Shown: in pieces, positions 1 to 6,500 of the stretch
Position numbering within the stretch: the stretch's first letter is position 1
How the letters are laid out: every line of letters starts with the position of its first letter
Source of the DNA: CAYGVT01 sp964353355
GTDB lineage: Archaea > Thermoplasmatota > DTKX01 > GCA-020343715
Assembly: GCA_964353355.1 (NCBI GenBank)
Contig: CAYGVT010000067.1
Coordinates: 1 to 8,217, forward strand
Length of the DNA: 8,217 nt
Direction of reading: 5' to 3'
The notes under the pieces: model-generated
The model's database searches: none
The model's input: the letters and a program-made list of their open reading frames with translations, nothing else
Told to the model about the DNA's origin: nothing
Program-made: the position numbers and the translations under genes

Positions 1-883
1 GAGCTATCAGACGCTCTGGTACTTCGCGACCGTGAGGTTCGACGTTGACGAGCTCGAGGAGCTACTGACGGTGCTCGTGCGCGAGAACGTGAGGCTCGGG
101 AGGACGCACGACATCGACGTCGGGGAGCGGACGGGGACGGACGCGACGCCCCTCGAGACGTGCCGCGAGGACGCGGACGGCGTGTACAACGGACATTACA
201 GGAAGAGGATGGTGAAGGTCGTCATCACGGAGGACCTTGACACCTGGCTCCCGCTCGCCTGGAAGGTCATCGGGGGCAATGAGGGCGAGGGCGAGCATCT
301 CGTCAGGATGCTCTCGGAGTCGAGGCGTAGGGTCGGTGCCGGCGTCATGAAGGCGACGTGGTTCGACGGCGGGTTCACGAGCAACGAGAACCTGGCCAAG
401 GTCGCGGTGCTGCTCCGCCTCGAGGCGAGCTACAAGATCTCCGAGGGCTGGGTCAGTGACGTCAGGTTCCCGCGTGACGGTCCAGGAGGGCGAACGCCAC
501 GGGAGGAGATCGAGCGCCTGTACGAGGAGCGCTGGGAGGCGGAGTGGTACCGCCCGAGCGCCCCGTTCGAGTACAAGATGAGGGCGTTGGTCGATGCGGG
601 GGAGTACGAGGCGGTCGCGATGCACTTCCGGAACGCTTACATAGCCAGGTACGCGCAGGACCCGGAAAAGGTCCTCGATGAGTACCACCAGAGGAGCAAC
701 TGCGAGGGCCTGAACGGCCACGTCAAGGAGCACTACGGGCTCGAGACCGGGCTCCACGTCGTGGGCATTCGGGCGATCACGCGGCACGTGTTGTGGACAT
801 TGGTCGCGATGCACGTGGTGGCGATGGTGCGGCTGCAGCACGGTGTGACCGAGAATCTGCTCTCGACGACCCATATCCTCTAG
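1..883 (+). CDS. DDE transposase of an insertion sequence, 5' end cut by the window edge
   Basis: This is the catalytic part of a cut-and-paste type (DDE) transposase. The frame is open from base 2 to the stop at 881-883, so the GTG at 32 is not a convincing start and the N-terminal DNA-binding part lies outside the window. Numbering from that GTG, a likely first Asp is D37 (in TGTDATPLET), the second D112 (ATWFDGGF), and the catalytic Glu probably E225 (SNCEGLNGHVKEHYGLE). This resembles the DDE_Tnp_1 layout of the IS4/IS1182/ISNCY-like group, but I cannot name the IS family. The visible frame has no internal stop or frameshift, so the gene may be intact. Its last 92 codons are repeated in the diverged copy that follows directly. 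The transposase identity is firm; the assignment of the Glu is inferred from position and context. Confidence 0.9.
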   Translation, partial: SYQTLWYFATVRFDVDELEELLTVLVRENVRLGRTHDIDVGERTGTDATPLETCREDADGVYNGHYRKRMVKVVITEDLDTWLPLAWKVIGGNEGEGEHLVRMLSESRRRVGAGVMKATWFDGGFTSNENLAKVAVLLRLEASYKISEGWVSDVRFPRDGPGGRTPREEIERLYEERWEAEWYRPSAPFEYKMRALVDAGEYEAVAMHFRNAYIARYAQDPEKVLDEYHQRSNCEGLNGHVKEHYGLETGLHVVGIRAITRHVLWTLVAMHVVAMVRLQHGVTENLLSTTHIL

Positions 884-960
884 AGGATTCAGGCCAGGAC
901 AAGCAAGCCGGAGGCGAATGTTAATTTCTCATAGATTCGGAGGTGGATGAGAAACGCCCC
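608..960 (+). repeat. First unit of a 353-bp head-to-tail direct repeat (IS 3' end)
   Basis: The unit covers the last 92 transposase codons and 77 bases beyond the stop. It aligns without gaps, at an offset of exactly 353, with 961-1313. By eye I count about 23 mismatches, roughly 93% identity, and about 12 of them lie in the 41 bases at 742-782. The unit ends in GAGAAACGCCCC immediately before the second copy begins. Confidence 0.9.
925..954 (+). other. Hairpin in the terminal DNA of the IS
   Basis: TTTCTCAT (925-932) is perfectly complementary to ATGAGAAA (947-954) across a 14-base loop, 41 bases after the transposase stop and just inside the probable IS end. The second IS copy carries the same structure at 1278-1307 with one stem mismatch. 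It could be part of the transposase binding end or a transcription-ending hairpin; the sequence does not decide between these. Confidence 0.5.
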
Positions 961-1236
961 GAGGCGGTCGCGATGCACTTCCGGAACGCTTACATGGCCA
1001 GGTACGCGCAGGACCCGGAGGAGGTTCTCGATGAGTACCACCAGAGGAGCAACTGCGAGGGCCTGAATGGCCACGTCAAGGAGCACTACGGGCTCGAGGC
1101 CAGACTTCGCGTGGTCGGCATGAGAGCGATCCAGCGGCACGTGCTGTGGACATTGGTCGCGATGCACGTGGTGGCGATGGTGCGGCTGCAGCACGGTGTG
1201 ACTGAGAATCTGCTCTCGACGACCCATATCCTCTAG
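961..1236 (+). pseudogene. Truncated transposase, C-terminal 91 residues only
   Basis: This remnant matches the last third of the upstream transposase, from EAVAMHFRNAY to the shared C-terminus LLSTTHIL, and ends at a TAG in the equivalent position. It lacks both catalytic Asp positions and keeps only the presumed Glu region (SNCEGLNGHVKEHYGLE), so it cannot transpose by itself. An ATG at 943 would give a 97-residue product, but that start lies in the terminal DNA of the preceding copy and is a junction artefact. The protein differs from the upstream copy at about ten positions, for example IARYAQDPEK against MARYAQDPEE. It is therefore an older or different copy and not a fresh duplication. 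Confidence 0.88.
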
Positions 1237-1313
1237 AGGATCCAGGCCAGGACAAGCGAGCCGGAGGCGAATGTTAATCTCTCATAGATTCGGAGGTGGA
1301 TGAGAAAAGCCCC
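961..1313 (+). repeat. Second unit of the 353-bp direct repeat (IS 3' end)
   Basis: This partner of 608-960 begins directly at GAGGCGGTCG with no spacer and ends in GAGAAAAGCCCC. After that the sequence becomes unrelated (CTTCGTCCACC). The loss of similarity near 1313 probably marks the outer right terminus of the IS, within a few bases. It comes from a related but not identical IS copy. Confidence 0.88.
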
Positions 1314-1328
1314 CTTCGTCCACCCCCC

Positions 1329-1343
1329 CGAACCATTTATAAG
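1329..1343 (+). promoter_or_regulatory. Archaeal TATA box with possible BRE for the AbrB-type gene
   Basis: TTTATAAG sits at 1336-1343, preceded by CGAACCA, which could act as a BRE. The box begins 36 bases before the ATG at 1372. With the usual archaeal spacing, transcription would start near 1363-1368, giving an almost leaderless transcript. No Shine-Dalgarno sequence precedes the ATG, which fits leaderless expression. The promoter lies just outside the end of the IS remnant. Confidence 0.6.
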
Positions 1344-1371
1344 CATCCTCATACGTAATCGCCCATGAACC

Positions 1372-1542
1372 ATGTCGAACCGCGTTCGCGTCCAGCAGCA
1401 CCCCCATGGCATGTTCTCGGTCTCGATCCCCCGCGCTCTCGTCCAGGCCCTTCGAATTGAGAAAGGCGAAACCCTGGAATGGGTCCTCGAGGACGGGAGG
1501 CTCGTGCTGAACCGGCTGGGGAAGCTGAAGAAGATGACTTGA
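1372..1542 (+). CDS. Small AbrB/SpoVT-type DNA-binding protein (56 aa)
   Basis: The product is a 56-residue protein with the pattern of a single swapped-hairpin AbrB/SpoVT domain: a first strand (NRVRVQQ), a turn leading to FSVSIPRALVQAL, then IEKGETLEWVLEDGRLVL and a basic tail (LGKLKKMT). The SIPRALVQAL and KGETLEW segments match the IP-x-x-L and KGD-x-L/V signature of the family. Such proteins bind DNA as dimers, either as transcription regulators or as antitoxins. No toxin gene lies immediately beside it, and the PIN toxin gene begins about 480 bases downstream with its own promoter. I chose the ATG at 1372 because it opens the domain and follows the TATA box at the right distance. The ATG at 1365 is in another frame and yields no domain. 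Its place at the edge of IS DNA suggests an accessory or transposon-linked gene. Family assignment is confident; target and role are unknown. Confidence 0.82.
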   Translation: MSNRVRVQQHPHGMFSVSIPRALVQALRIEKGETLEWVLEDGRLVLNRLGKLKKMT

Positions 1543-1749
1543 CCCTTGGGACCATGCCAGGCGGCAGGGGGATGACCAGCCATGGCGCCCCCGAAGGACC
1601 ATGGCAAGCTAGGGCATCCCCCGGTATCCTACCCTGGCCCATGTCCACCCTCGGCACCCCCTCTCTGGAGATTGGGCCAACGGCACCGGTTAATGGCGGT
1701 CGAATTCTCCATCCCGCGAATGAACGGCCTGCCCCCATCGGCTATAGGT
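1543..1749. other. Non-coding stretch after the AbrB-type gene
   Basis: I see no convincing gene here. Long open frames exist in several frames because the DNA is GC-rich, but their products are proline- and arginine-rich with no recognisable domain. The stretch contains the stem-loop at 1567-1622 and leads into folded element A. I see no T-rich terminator. Confidence 0.55.
1567..1622 (+). other. Long imperfect stem-loop downstream of the AbrB-type gene
   Basis: GGGGGATG (1567-1574) pairs perfectly with CATCCCCC (1615-1622). GCCATGG (1579-1585) pairs with CCATGGC (1599-1605). This gives 15 base pairs in two helices separated by an asymmetric internal loop (4 and 9 bases), closed by a 13-base loop. 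It begins 24 bases after the stop of the AbrB-type gene, so it could lie in that gene's 3' UTR or be a binding site. No T-run follows. Confidence 0.5.
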
Positions 1750-1841
1750 GCGCGACGGCCTTCATGGTGCGTCCATGGGGCTGCCCGTGTCCAAGGCAAG
1801 GCCGGCGGGCGCGTGCGCGCCGGCCGCGCCAGCATCGTCGG
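1750..1841. repeat. GC-rich folded element, copy A
   Basis: This stretch of roughly 90 bases is related to copy B at 2811-2901 at an offset of 1060. Shared blocks are CGACGG (1753-1758), CATGG (1763-1767), GGCAAG (1795-1800), the hairpin at 1801-1824 and TCGTCG (1835-1840). The main hairpin has a 10-bp stem with one mismatch and a 4-base loop. An upstream hairpin (1774-1789) pairs CATGGG with CCCGTG. CGACGG and TCGTCG can pair to close both. The sequence between the conserved blocks is largely different from copy B, yet a hairpin can form in the same place. It may be a structured RNA or a repeated DNA element; the strand is unknown. Confidence 0.6.
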
Positions 1842-1904
1842 GTAGGACAGTATACGAGATGCGCGATCCTCGTCGTCAGTCCGCTGGTCCCTGTCCATCT
1901 CCCC

Positions 1905-1912
1905 TTTTTATA
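1905..1912 (+). promoter_or_regulatory. TATA box for the toxin-antitoxin operon
   Basis: TTTTTATA within CCCCTTTTTATAGGG is a good archaeal TATA candidate and the only strong one upstream of the PIN-domain gene. It predicts transcription starting near 1935-1940, leaving a leader of about 85-90 bases before the ATG at 2025. That ATG is served by a Shine-Dalgarno sequence. Confidence 0.5.
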
Positions 1913-2012
1913 GGGAAACTATTAATCCCAGGCAGCACAATAGTATGGTCGCCACAAGTGGATGAATGCCATCCATGACGCGGGACTGGTTCCCCAGCGC
2001 TACGATGAACAA

Positions 2013-2017
2013 AGGAG
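2013..2017 (+). promoter_or_regulatory. Shine-Dalgarno site that sets the toxin start
   Basis: AGGAG ends seven bases before the ATG at 2025, a good spacing. It supports that start over the in-frame ATG at 1962, which would add 21 residues unlike any PIN-domain N-terminus. Confidence 0.6.
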
Positions 2018-2024
2018 TACTCTT

Positions 2025-2483
2025 ATGAAGAGGCATGCAAAGGTCTACCTGGACACCTCGGTCGTCTCGGCCCTGTTCGACGAGACGAATCCAGAGAGGC
2101 GCTCCCTCACCGAGGCCTTCTTCAAGACACTCTCGGATTACGAGCCGTTCGTCTCTGACGTCACGGTCGCGGAGATAGCCCGCACGCCGGACGAGGCCCT
2201 CAGGCGCAGCATGAGCGGGGCCATCTCCGGCCTGACCGTCCTCCTGCTGACGGAGGAGGCCGAGGCGCTCGCTGCGGAGTACATCCAGAGCGGCGCCGTC
2301 CCCACGGGCCATCCCGAGGACGCCTTCCACATCGCCATCGCCGTGCTCAACGAGGTGGACTTCCTGCTGAGCTGGAACTTCAGGCACATAGTGCGGCGGA
2401 GGACCAGGGATATCGTGGCGATGGTCGGCTCATCGCGGTTGCTGAAGCGGGTCGAGCTTATCACCCCCCCGGAGCTATTGTAG
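2025..2483 (+). CDS. PIN-domain ribonuclease toxin, VapC-like
   Basis: This 152-residue protein is a single PIN domain, the fold of VapC-type toxins that cleave RNA with a Mg2+ or Mn2+ centre. The acidic cluster is visible: D10 in VYLDTSVVSALFDE, E50 in TVAEI, and D99 in PEDAFHIAIA. The fourth position is SWNFRHIV, with N118 where many PIN proteins have Asp. The C-terminal ITPPEL ending and the SWNFRHI motif recall the COG2402-like PIN subgroup and not classical VapC. The start at 2025 is chosen from the AGGAG at 2013-2017 and because the domain begins there. An in-frame ATG at 1962 is less likely. A small gene follows with 11 bases between the stop and its likely start, so the two are probably cotranscribed from the TATA box at 1905, with the toxin first. 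Domain identity is firm; RNA target and toxicity are inferred. Confidence 0.88.
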   Translation: MKRHAKVYLDTSVVSALFDETNPERRSLTEAFFKTLSDYEPFVSDVTVAEIARTPDEALRRSMSGAISGLTVLLLTEEAEALAAEYIQSGAVPTGHPEDAFHIAIAVLNEVDFLLSWNFRHIVRRRTRDIVAMVGSSRLLKRVELITPPELL

Positions 2484-2494
2484 AGGCGATGAAT

Positions 2495-2683
2495 ATGCGT
2501 CGAGCGACGAAGAGCGAGGTGCGAAGGATCTCGAAGGCCATGGCGAAGGAGTTCCCGAACGATCCCGCTCTGCAGCAGGTGCACATCGCGAGGAAGGTGC
2601 TGTCCCTGGAGGCGAAGCGCGCGGGGATGAGCTTCGGTGAGTACGTGAGGTTCCTGAGCAGGAAGGGACGGACGGCACACTAG
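2495..2683 (+). CDS. Small basic protein, probable antitoxin partner of the PIN toxin
   Basis: This gene follows the PIN toxin closely and encodes 62 residues rich in Lys and Arg. Its N-terminal part (TKSEVRRISKAMAKEF) looks helical and amphipathic. A second segment (VHIARKVLSLEAKRAGMSF) is also helical, followed by GEYVRFLSRKGR. I recognise no named family. Antitoxin is inferred from its size, charge and position. The GAGG at 2483-2486 lies 8 bases before the ATG at 2495, so I chose that start. An ATG at 2489 is in frame and adds two residues, but leaves only 2 bases after the GAGG. In most type II systems the antitoxin gene comes first, so this order is less common. It could instead be a helix-turn-helix-like regulator. 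Confidence 0.72.
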   Translation: MRRATKSEVRRISKAMAKEFPNDPALQQVHIARKVLSLEAKRAGMSFGEYVRFLSRKGRTAH

Positions 2684-2810
2684 CGATGTCCTACATATCC
2701 TGTTGGGCGACAAGGATACGTACGCTCGTTAATACACCGCCATAGGGTCCACATTCTACCGTACGATTTCCCACGCGCCCCCCCATTCTCCCGATGGCCA
2801 GGGATTGGGG

Positions 2811-2901
2811 TGCGACGGCGCTCATGGAACGTCAAAGAGCGTGACTCTGTCTTTGGCAAGGCCGGCGCGCGTGTGCGCGCCGGCCGCGCAGCGTCGTCGC
2901 G
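2811..2901. repeat. GC-rich folded element, copy B
   Basis: This copy can form a closed structure. An outer helix of 12 pairs joins 2811-2822 to 2890-2901, including two G-U type pairs. An inner hairpin at 2861-2884 has a perfect 10-bp stem (GCCGGCGCGC) and a 4-base GTGT loop. A small hairpin (CAAAG 2833-2837 with CTTTG 2851-2855) can form between them. The layout is a three-way junction. Copy A at 1750-1841 has the same order of parts. The outer helix is much stronger in B than in A. No T-run follows, so it is not a standard terminator. Confidence 0.62.
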
Positions 2902-2986
2902 TGTCCGGCAGCCCGTTCACCATCCCCGATGTCATCTCATTTACAATGGAGATTCACCCCCACATTCGCTCACCCCCCATACCGGG

Positions 2987-2996
2987 ATATATATAT
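2987..2996 (+). promoter_or_regulatory. TATA-like sequence upstream of the two-TM protein gene
   Basis: The alternating run ATATATATAT lies in a GC-rich setting just before the MYYP-coding repeat. If it works as a TATA box, transcription would begin near 3015-3022, which places the in-frame ATG at 3019 at or near the transcript end. It overlaps the in-frame ATG at 2995, which would then be untranscribed. Confidence 0.4.
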
Positions 2997-3054
2997 GTAC
3001 TATCCTATGTATTATTCTATGTATTATCCTATGTATTATCCTATGTACATCACC
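2995..3054 (+). repeat. 12-bp tandem repeat coding MYYP
   Basis: Five consecutive 12-base units begin at 2995, 3007, 3019, 3031 and 3043. The consensus is ATGTATTATCCT; the third and fourth units are identical, the first and second differ by one base each, and the fifth is degenerate (ATGTACATCACC). Each unit codes Met-Tyr-Tyr-Pro or a variant in the frame of the downstream gene and carries its own in-frame ATG. A sixth ATG follows at 3055. A change in unit number would keep the frame. Confidence 0.85.
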
Positions 3055-3441
3055 ATGTACCCCACCCGACCACATCCGCCAGCACCCCTCCGTCCCATCC
3101 GTCCGGACCCCGAGCCCGCCGGCCAGGAGGATGCCCAGGGACGGCGTGCCGCGCCCGAGGTGACCAGAGAGTGGCCCGCAAAGGAGCCCGCCGAGGACCC
3201 CCCCAGTCCCTCCCCCACCGACCGGCCCCTCATCTGCCTGACCGCCGTGGCCCTCGCCACCACCCTCGCGGTCGCCTTGTCGCCGGACGCCCTCCCCATC
3301 GGGCTCCTGGTCCTGCTCCTCCTCATGGACCTGTCCGTCGCTGCCCTCCTCTGGAGGACCCCCGCCGACCGGGCGCTCCGCAGGGCCATCCGCGCCATCG
3401 AGGACCGCGAGCACCCGGTGAGGGTCTCGGAACATCGATAG
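3019..3441 (+). CDS. Proline-rich protein with two predicted membrane segments, unknown function
   Basis: I do not recognise this protein. From the ATG at 3019 it has 140 residues: MYYP repeats, a proline-rich hydrophilic region (to about residue 70), two hydrophobic segments (LICLTAVALATTLAVAL, residues 71-87, and LPIGLLVLLLLMDLSVAALLW, 92-112), then a basic amphipathic tail (PADRALRRAIRAIEDREHP). The short loop between the segments suggests a membrane hairpin. The strong preference for G or C at third codon positions over the last 100 codons argues for a real gene. The start is uncertain. The frame is open from an ATG at 2929, and in-frame ATGs occur at 2995, 3007, 3019, 3031, 3043 and 3055. 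I chose 3019 because the TATA-like run at 2987 predicts a transcript starting there. No Shine-Dalgarno sequence is evident. It is convergent with the C25 protease gene, 95 bases apart. Confidence 0.6.
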   Translation: MYYPMYYPMYITMYPTRPHPPAPLRPIRPDPEPAGQEDAQGRRAAPEVTREWPAKEPAEDPPSPSPTDRPLICLTAVALATTLAVALSPDALPIGLLVLLLLMDLSVAALLWRTPADRALRRAIRAIEDREHPVRVSEHR

Positions 3442-3536
3442 CCCGACACCTCGTGTACGACCATGAATATTCTCATCGAAATGGCAACCAGGCACGTCGA
3501 GAGAGCAAGCACTATGAGATCGACGCCGTCTCATCT

Positions 3537-6500
3537 CTATCGCGGTCTTTTTGATTCCATCCTACTCCTTCGCGAGATGGCTATGGCCGTCATAACCAAG
3601 CATAGGCACGCGACGAGGGTGCCGAAACCGGGGCTTTTCTCCTTCCCCTCGACCTTCATGGAAATGGGTTCATCGACCGTTCCGTAGCGCTCGACGTTGC
3701 CGTTCACGTCCCTTACCTCGATGTAGTACTCCAGAGTCCCCTTCCTGAGGTCGCTCTTGGGAACGGTCGAGCTGTACACTCCACCATTAGGCGTCATGAC
3801 AACTGCATTCCACGTTTCATCGCCCCTCATTCGATAATAGAGTTTAACTTCGGAGAGCCCTGCATCGTCCGTGGCCACCACAGTGATGGTCAGATTGCTA
3901 CCGACACGGGCCTTCGGTGGGGGCGTGGGATTGATGATTGGCTTGGTCACGTCCCGTTCCCTGACCGAGGTCACGAGCACGGGCTGCTGTGCCCCCGCCG
4001 CGGGACAGATGGCATCATGGCCCGCAGAATCCGTGGCCGCGATATAGTACTCGAGACCGACCGTTGTTATCGATGTTCTGGGTATCAACCCCGCATAGGC
4101 GTCTCCGTCGCCACGCTCCATCGATACCATCGAGTAGTTCGCTGTGCCCCTCACCCTGTAGAAAAGGGTCACATCCTTGACTCCGACGTCGTCTGTGATG
4201 TTTGCCACGATTGCCTGGGCCTCTCCCAGCCACCAATCGAGGGGCGGAACGTGGGAGATTATGGGTGGCCCGGTATCGGGGGGGAACACGTCCTTGACCA
4301 CCACGGGGTCGCTTGCGCCCCCTATCGGATAGGTGACCTCATTGATGCCGTCCGAGGCCAGGATGAAGTACTCAAGCCCTTCCGCCGTCACGACATCGCC
4401 CGGGATGATGACCATCCACGAGTTATTTCCGGACAGGGACATCTCAATCATTGAGTAGTTGGCCTCGCCCGCTATCCGGTACCTGAGTTCGACACTCGTT
4501 ACGACCACGTCATCAGTGACGAAGGCGGTCAGAGGCATCGCCTCCCCCACCCGCCATGTTTGTGGGGGGGTGTGATTGATGACCGGATGGACATGGTCCT
4601 CCCTGGGGTCGACCGTCAACCGGATGGCATCCTCTTGCGTGGCCATGCCGATGGCGGCGATTCCACACCCATCTGTTGCGAAGAACGAACACAGATAATC
4701 GCCGGGTTCCGTGAACGACACATTAAAGGTGTAAGGCTTCCCGTCCTTGTACACCGTGTCGATTGGGTCGCCATCCAGCATCTCATGGACCGCCACGCTG
4801 CCGTTCGCATCCATCCTCTTGATGACCAGGAAGACCGTGCTGCCTCCCGGTGGGTGGTCGTCCTCGTCGGCGTAGTCCACCCTGAACCCTACACCCCTGT
4901 CCACCTCTACCCGCGAGGCGGTGGCTTGCGCGTCAGAGAGGATGGGTAGGTGGTCCTTGATGAAAACGCACTCGACCCCGCCCGTGACCACTCCATCGAT
5001 GCTCGATGTGACAGAGAACACCCTCGCGTCACCCACTGACGCGTTGTCGGGCGCGAAGACGGTGAGGTTGGCGTCCTTGTACTCGCCCGGGCCCAGGACC
5101 TGGGGGTAAGAACGTTGGATCTCGGAGCCCCACAGGCTGCTGGCCTCGCCATCGACGCCGCGCTGCGTCACGTCCAGGCGGACGAGTGCGGACGCGTTCG
5201 TGGGATTGCCGACGGTCAGGACCATGGTCCCTGGAGAGGAAATGGCCTTTACATACTTGAAGAGCATGCCCCTGTTATTCAGCAGGTTTGTATCCTCGGG
5301 ATGCTCGAGCTCGACGATGAACGCGACAAAACCGCTCGTCTCCGGTACGAAGTTGACCGAGGCCACAGCCGTCCCAGGTCCAGGGGGCACATCCACAAAA
5401 TCCGTGCCAATAATCTCAGAGTCGTACCCTCCAAGGAATAAGGGGCACCATTTGAAGGTGACCTTCGTGTCTTCCGCGGCATAGACCCCATTGTTGTGGA
5501 CGGTTGCTTCTATTGAGTACCGACAGCCGATAAGGAGTCTGCTGGGATCCACCTTGAACCGGAATCGCCCATTATCTAATAGGAGGTAGACCTTTATATC
5601 GGGATTGTCCCAGAACTTCCCCATCCTGCCCGAGGATGATAAGGGAGCCAGATTGGTATGGATATAAGGATCGATGAACCTCTCGATGGTGAAGACTCTA
5701 ACCGCAGCCCTTCCGGAGGTCTGGCCGATCGCGACTATGTTATAGGCCCCGTCCGGCTTGTTAGCGACAGTGCAGGGGAGGGATATAGCCCCATTGCTAG
5801 CTATGCCAGTCGTCAGCAGCGAACCTCCAAAATCTACAATGACCCGCTCGTCGTCTAGGAAGTCCACCCCGGTGATGTTAAATGTCTCACCCGGTGGTCC
5901 CACATTCTGGTACAGCGAGATGTGCGCACCACTCTCCGTGACGATTATCTCCCCCTCGTAGGGGCGGTTGTTGGGCTTCGTGACCGTGATGTTCAGAATA
6001 CCACCGGTCTCGGGCTCCACCTCGAGGATTACCTGGCCATCCTCATCGGTGAGGCCCACGACGGATGCACCATTATAAAACGACAGGCACACTTTCGCGT
6101 CGGGAACCAGGCAGGTTGAGTTCCTGACCGTGACCACGAACTCCTGCAATCCCCCCGACCCTACCTTTCCTGGATAGTCCACCGAGAGGGTGTCTGGTGC
6201 TCTTGTCCAGACAGACATCTCCGGGTCCCCGAAGAGGTGATAGCCTTCATAATTCTCGAAGGCCTGGCCATTGTACATCGCAATCCAGTCATGACCTGAA
6301 GGGCCCAGCATATAGGCTCTACCGTATTCAAACATCTGACCCAACTGGTAGAAAGGACCTGCCCCTCCGAGAACCCTTGGGGCAAGAGTGACCGGGTCGA
6401 ATGAGGGCCACCAGAGTTGTGACTCTGGGAAACCAAATAGAGCATCGCACATACCTTCTAGCAAAAAACCACTTGAGAACACCCAAGTGATGCGTGTAGC

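Larger units (their letters stand above)
2684..3018. other. Intergenic stretch with folded element B and a TATA-like site
   Basis: There is no convincing gene between the small basic gene and the membrane-protein gene. It contains folded element B (2811-2901), pyrimidine-rich DNA around 2940-2985, a TATA-like run (2987-2996) and the start of a 12-bp tandem repeat. A frame open from 2805 passes straight through the GC-rich hairpin and gives a low-complexity product, so I do not accept it as a gene. Confidence 0.55.

Noticed and set aside
62..874. Long open frame on the minus strand opposite the transposase
   Set aside because: The plus-strand frame has clear DDE transposase motifs. The antisense product is His-, Pro- and Arg-rich with no domain, and it reappears opposite the second IS copy, as expected of a codon-bias shadow.
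1750..1841. Element A as an H/ACA guide RNA (ACA at 1846-1848 after the fold)
   Set aside because: Copy B has no ACA at the matching place, and I see no kink-turn motif in either copy.
1479..1913. 144-codon plus-strand open frame overlapping the end of the AbrB-type gene
   Set aside because: It overlaps a recognisable domain in another frame, gives a low-complexity Pro/Arg/Gly product, and runs through the folded element A hairpin.
1962..2024. Upstream ATG as the start of the PIN toxin
   Set aside because: It adds 21 residues with no PIN character, while the ATG at 2025 has a well-placed AGGAG and begins the domain directly.
2861..2884. GC-rich hairpin as a rho-independent style terminator
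   Set aside because: No T-run follows in either copy on the plus strand, and the hairpin lies within a larger closed structure.
2995..3054. Tandem repeats as a CRISPR array
   Set aside because: Units are 12 bases, contiguous and without spacers, and no cas gene is present.
2805..3554. 249-codon plus-strand open frame spanning element B and the two-TM gene
   Set aside because: Its product is Pro/Arg/His-rich without domains. The frame used by the two-TM protein has hydrophobic segments and strong third-position GC preference over the same DNA.
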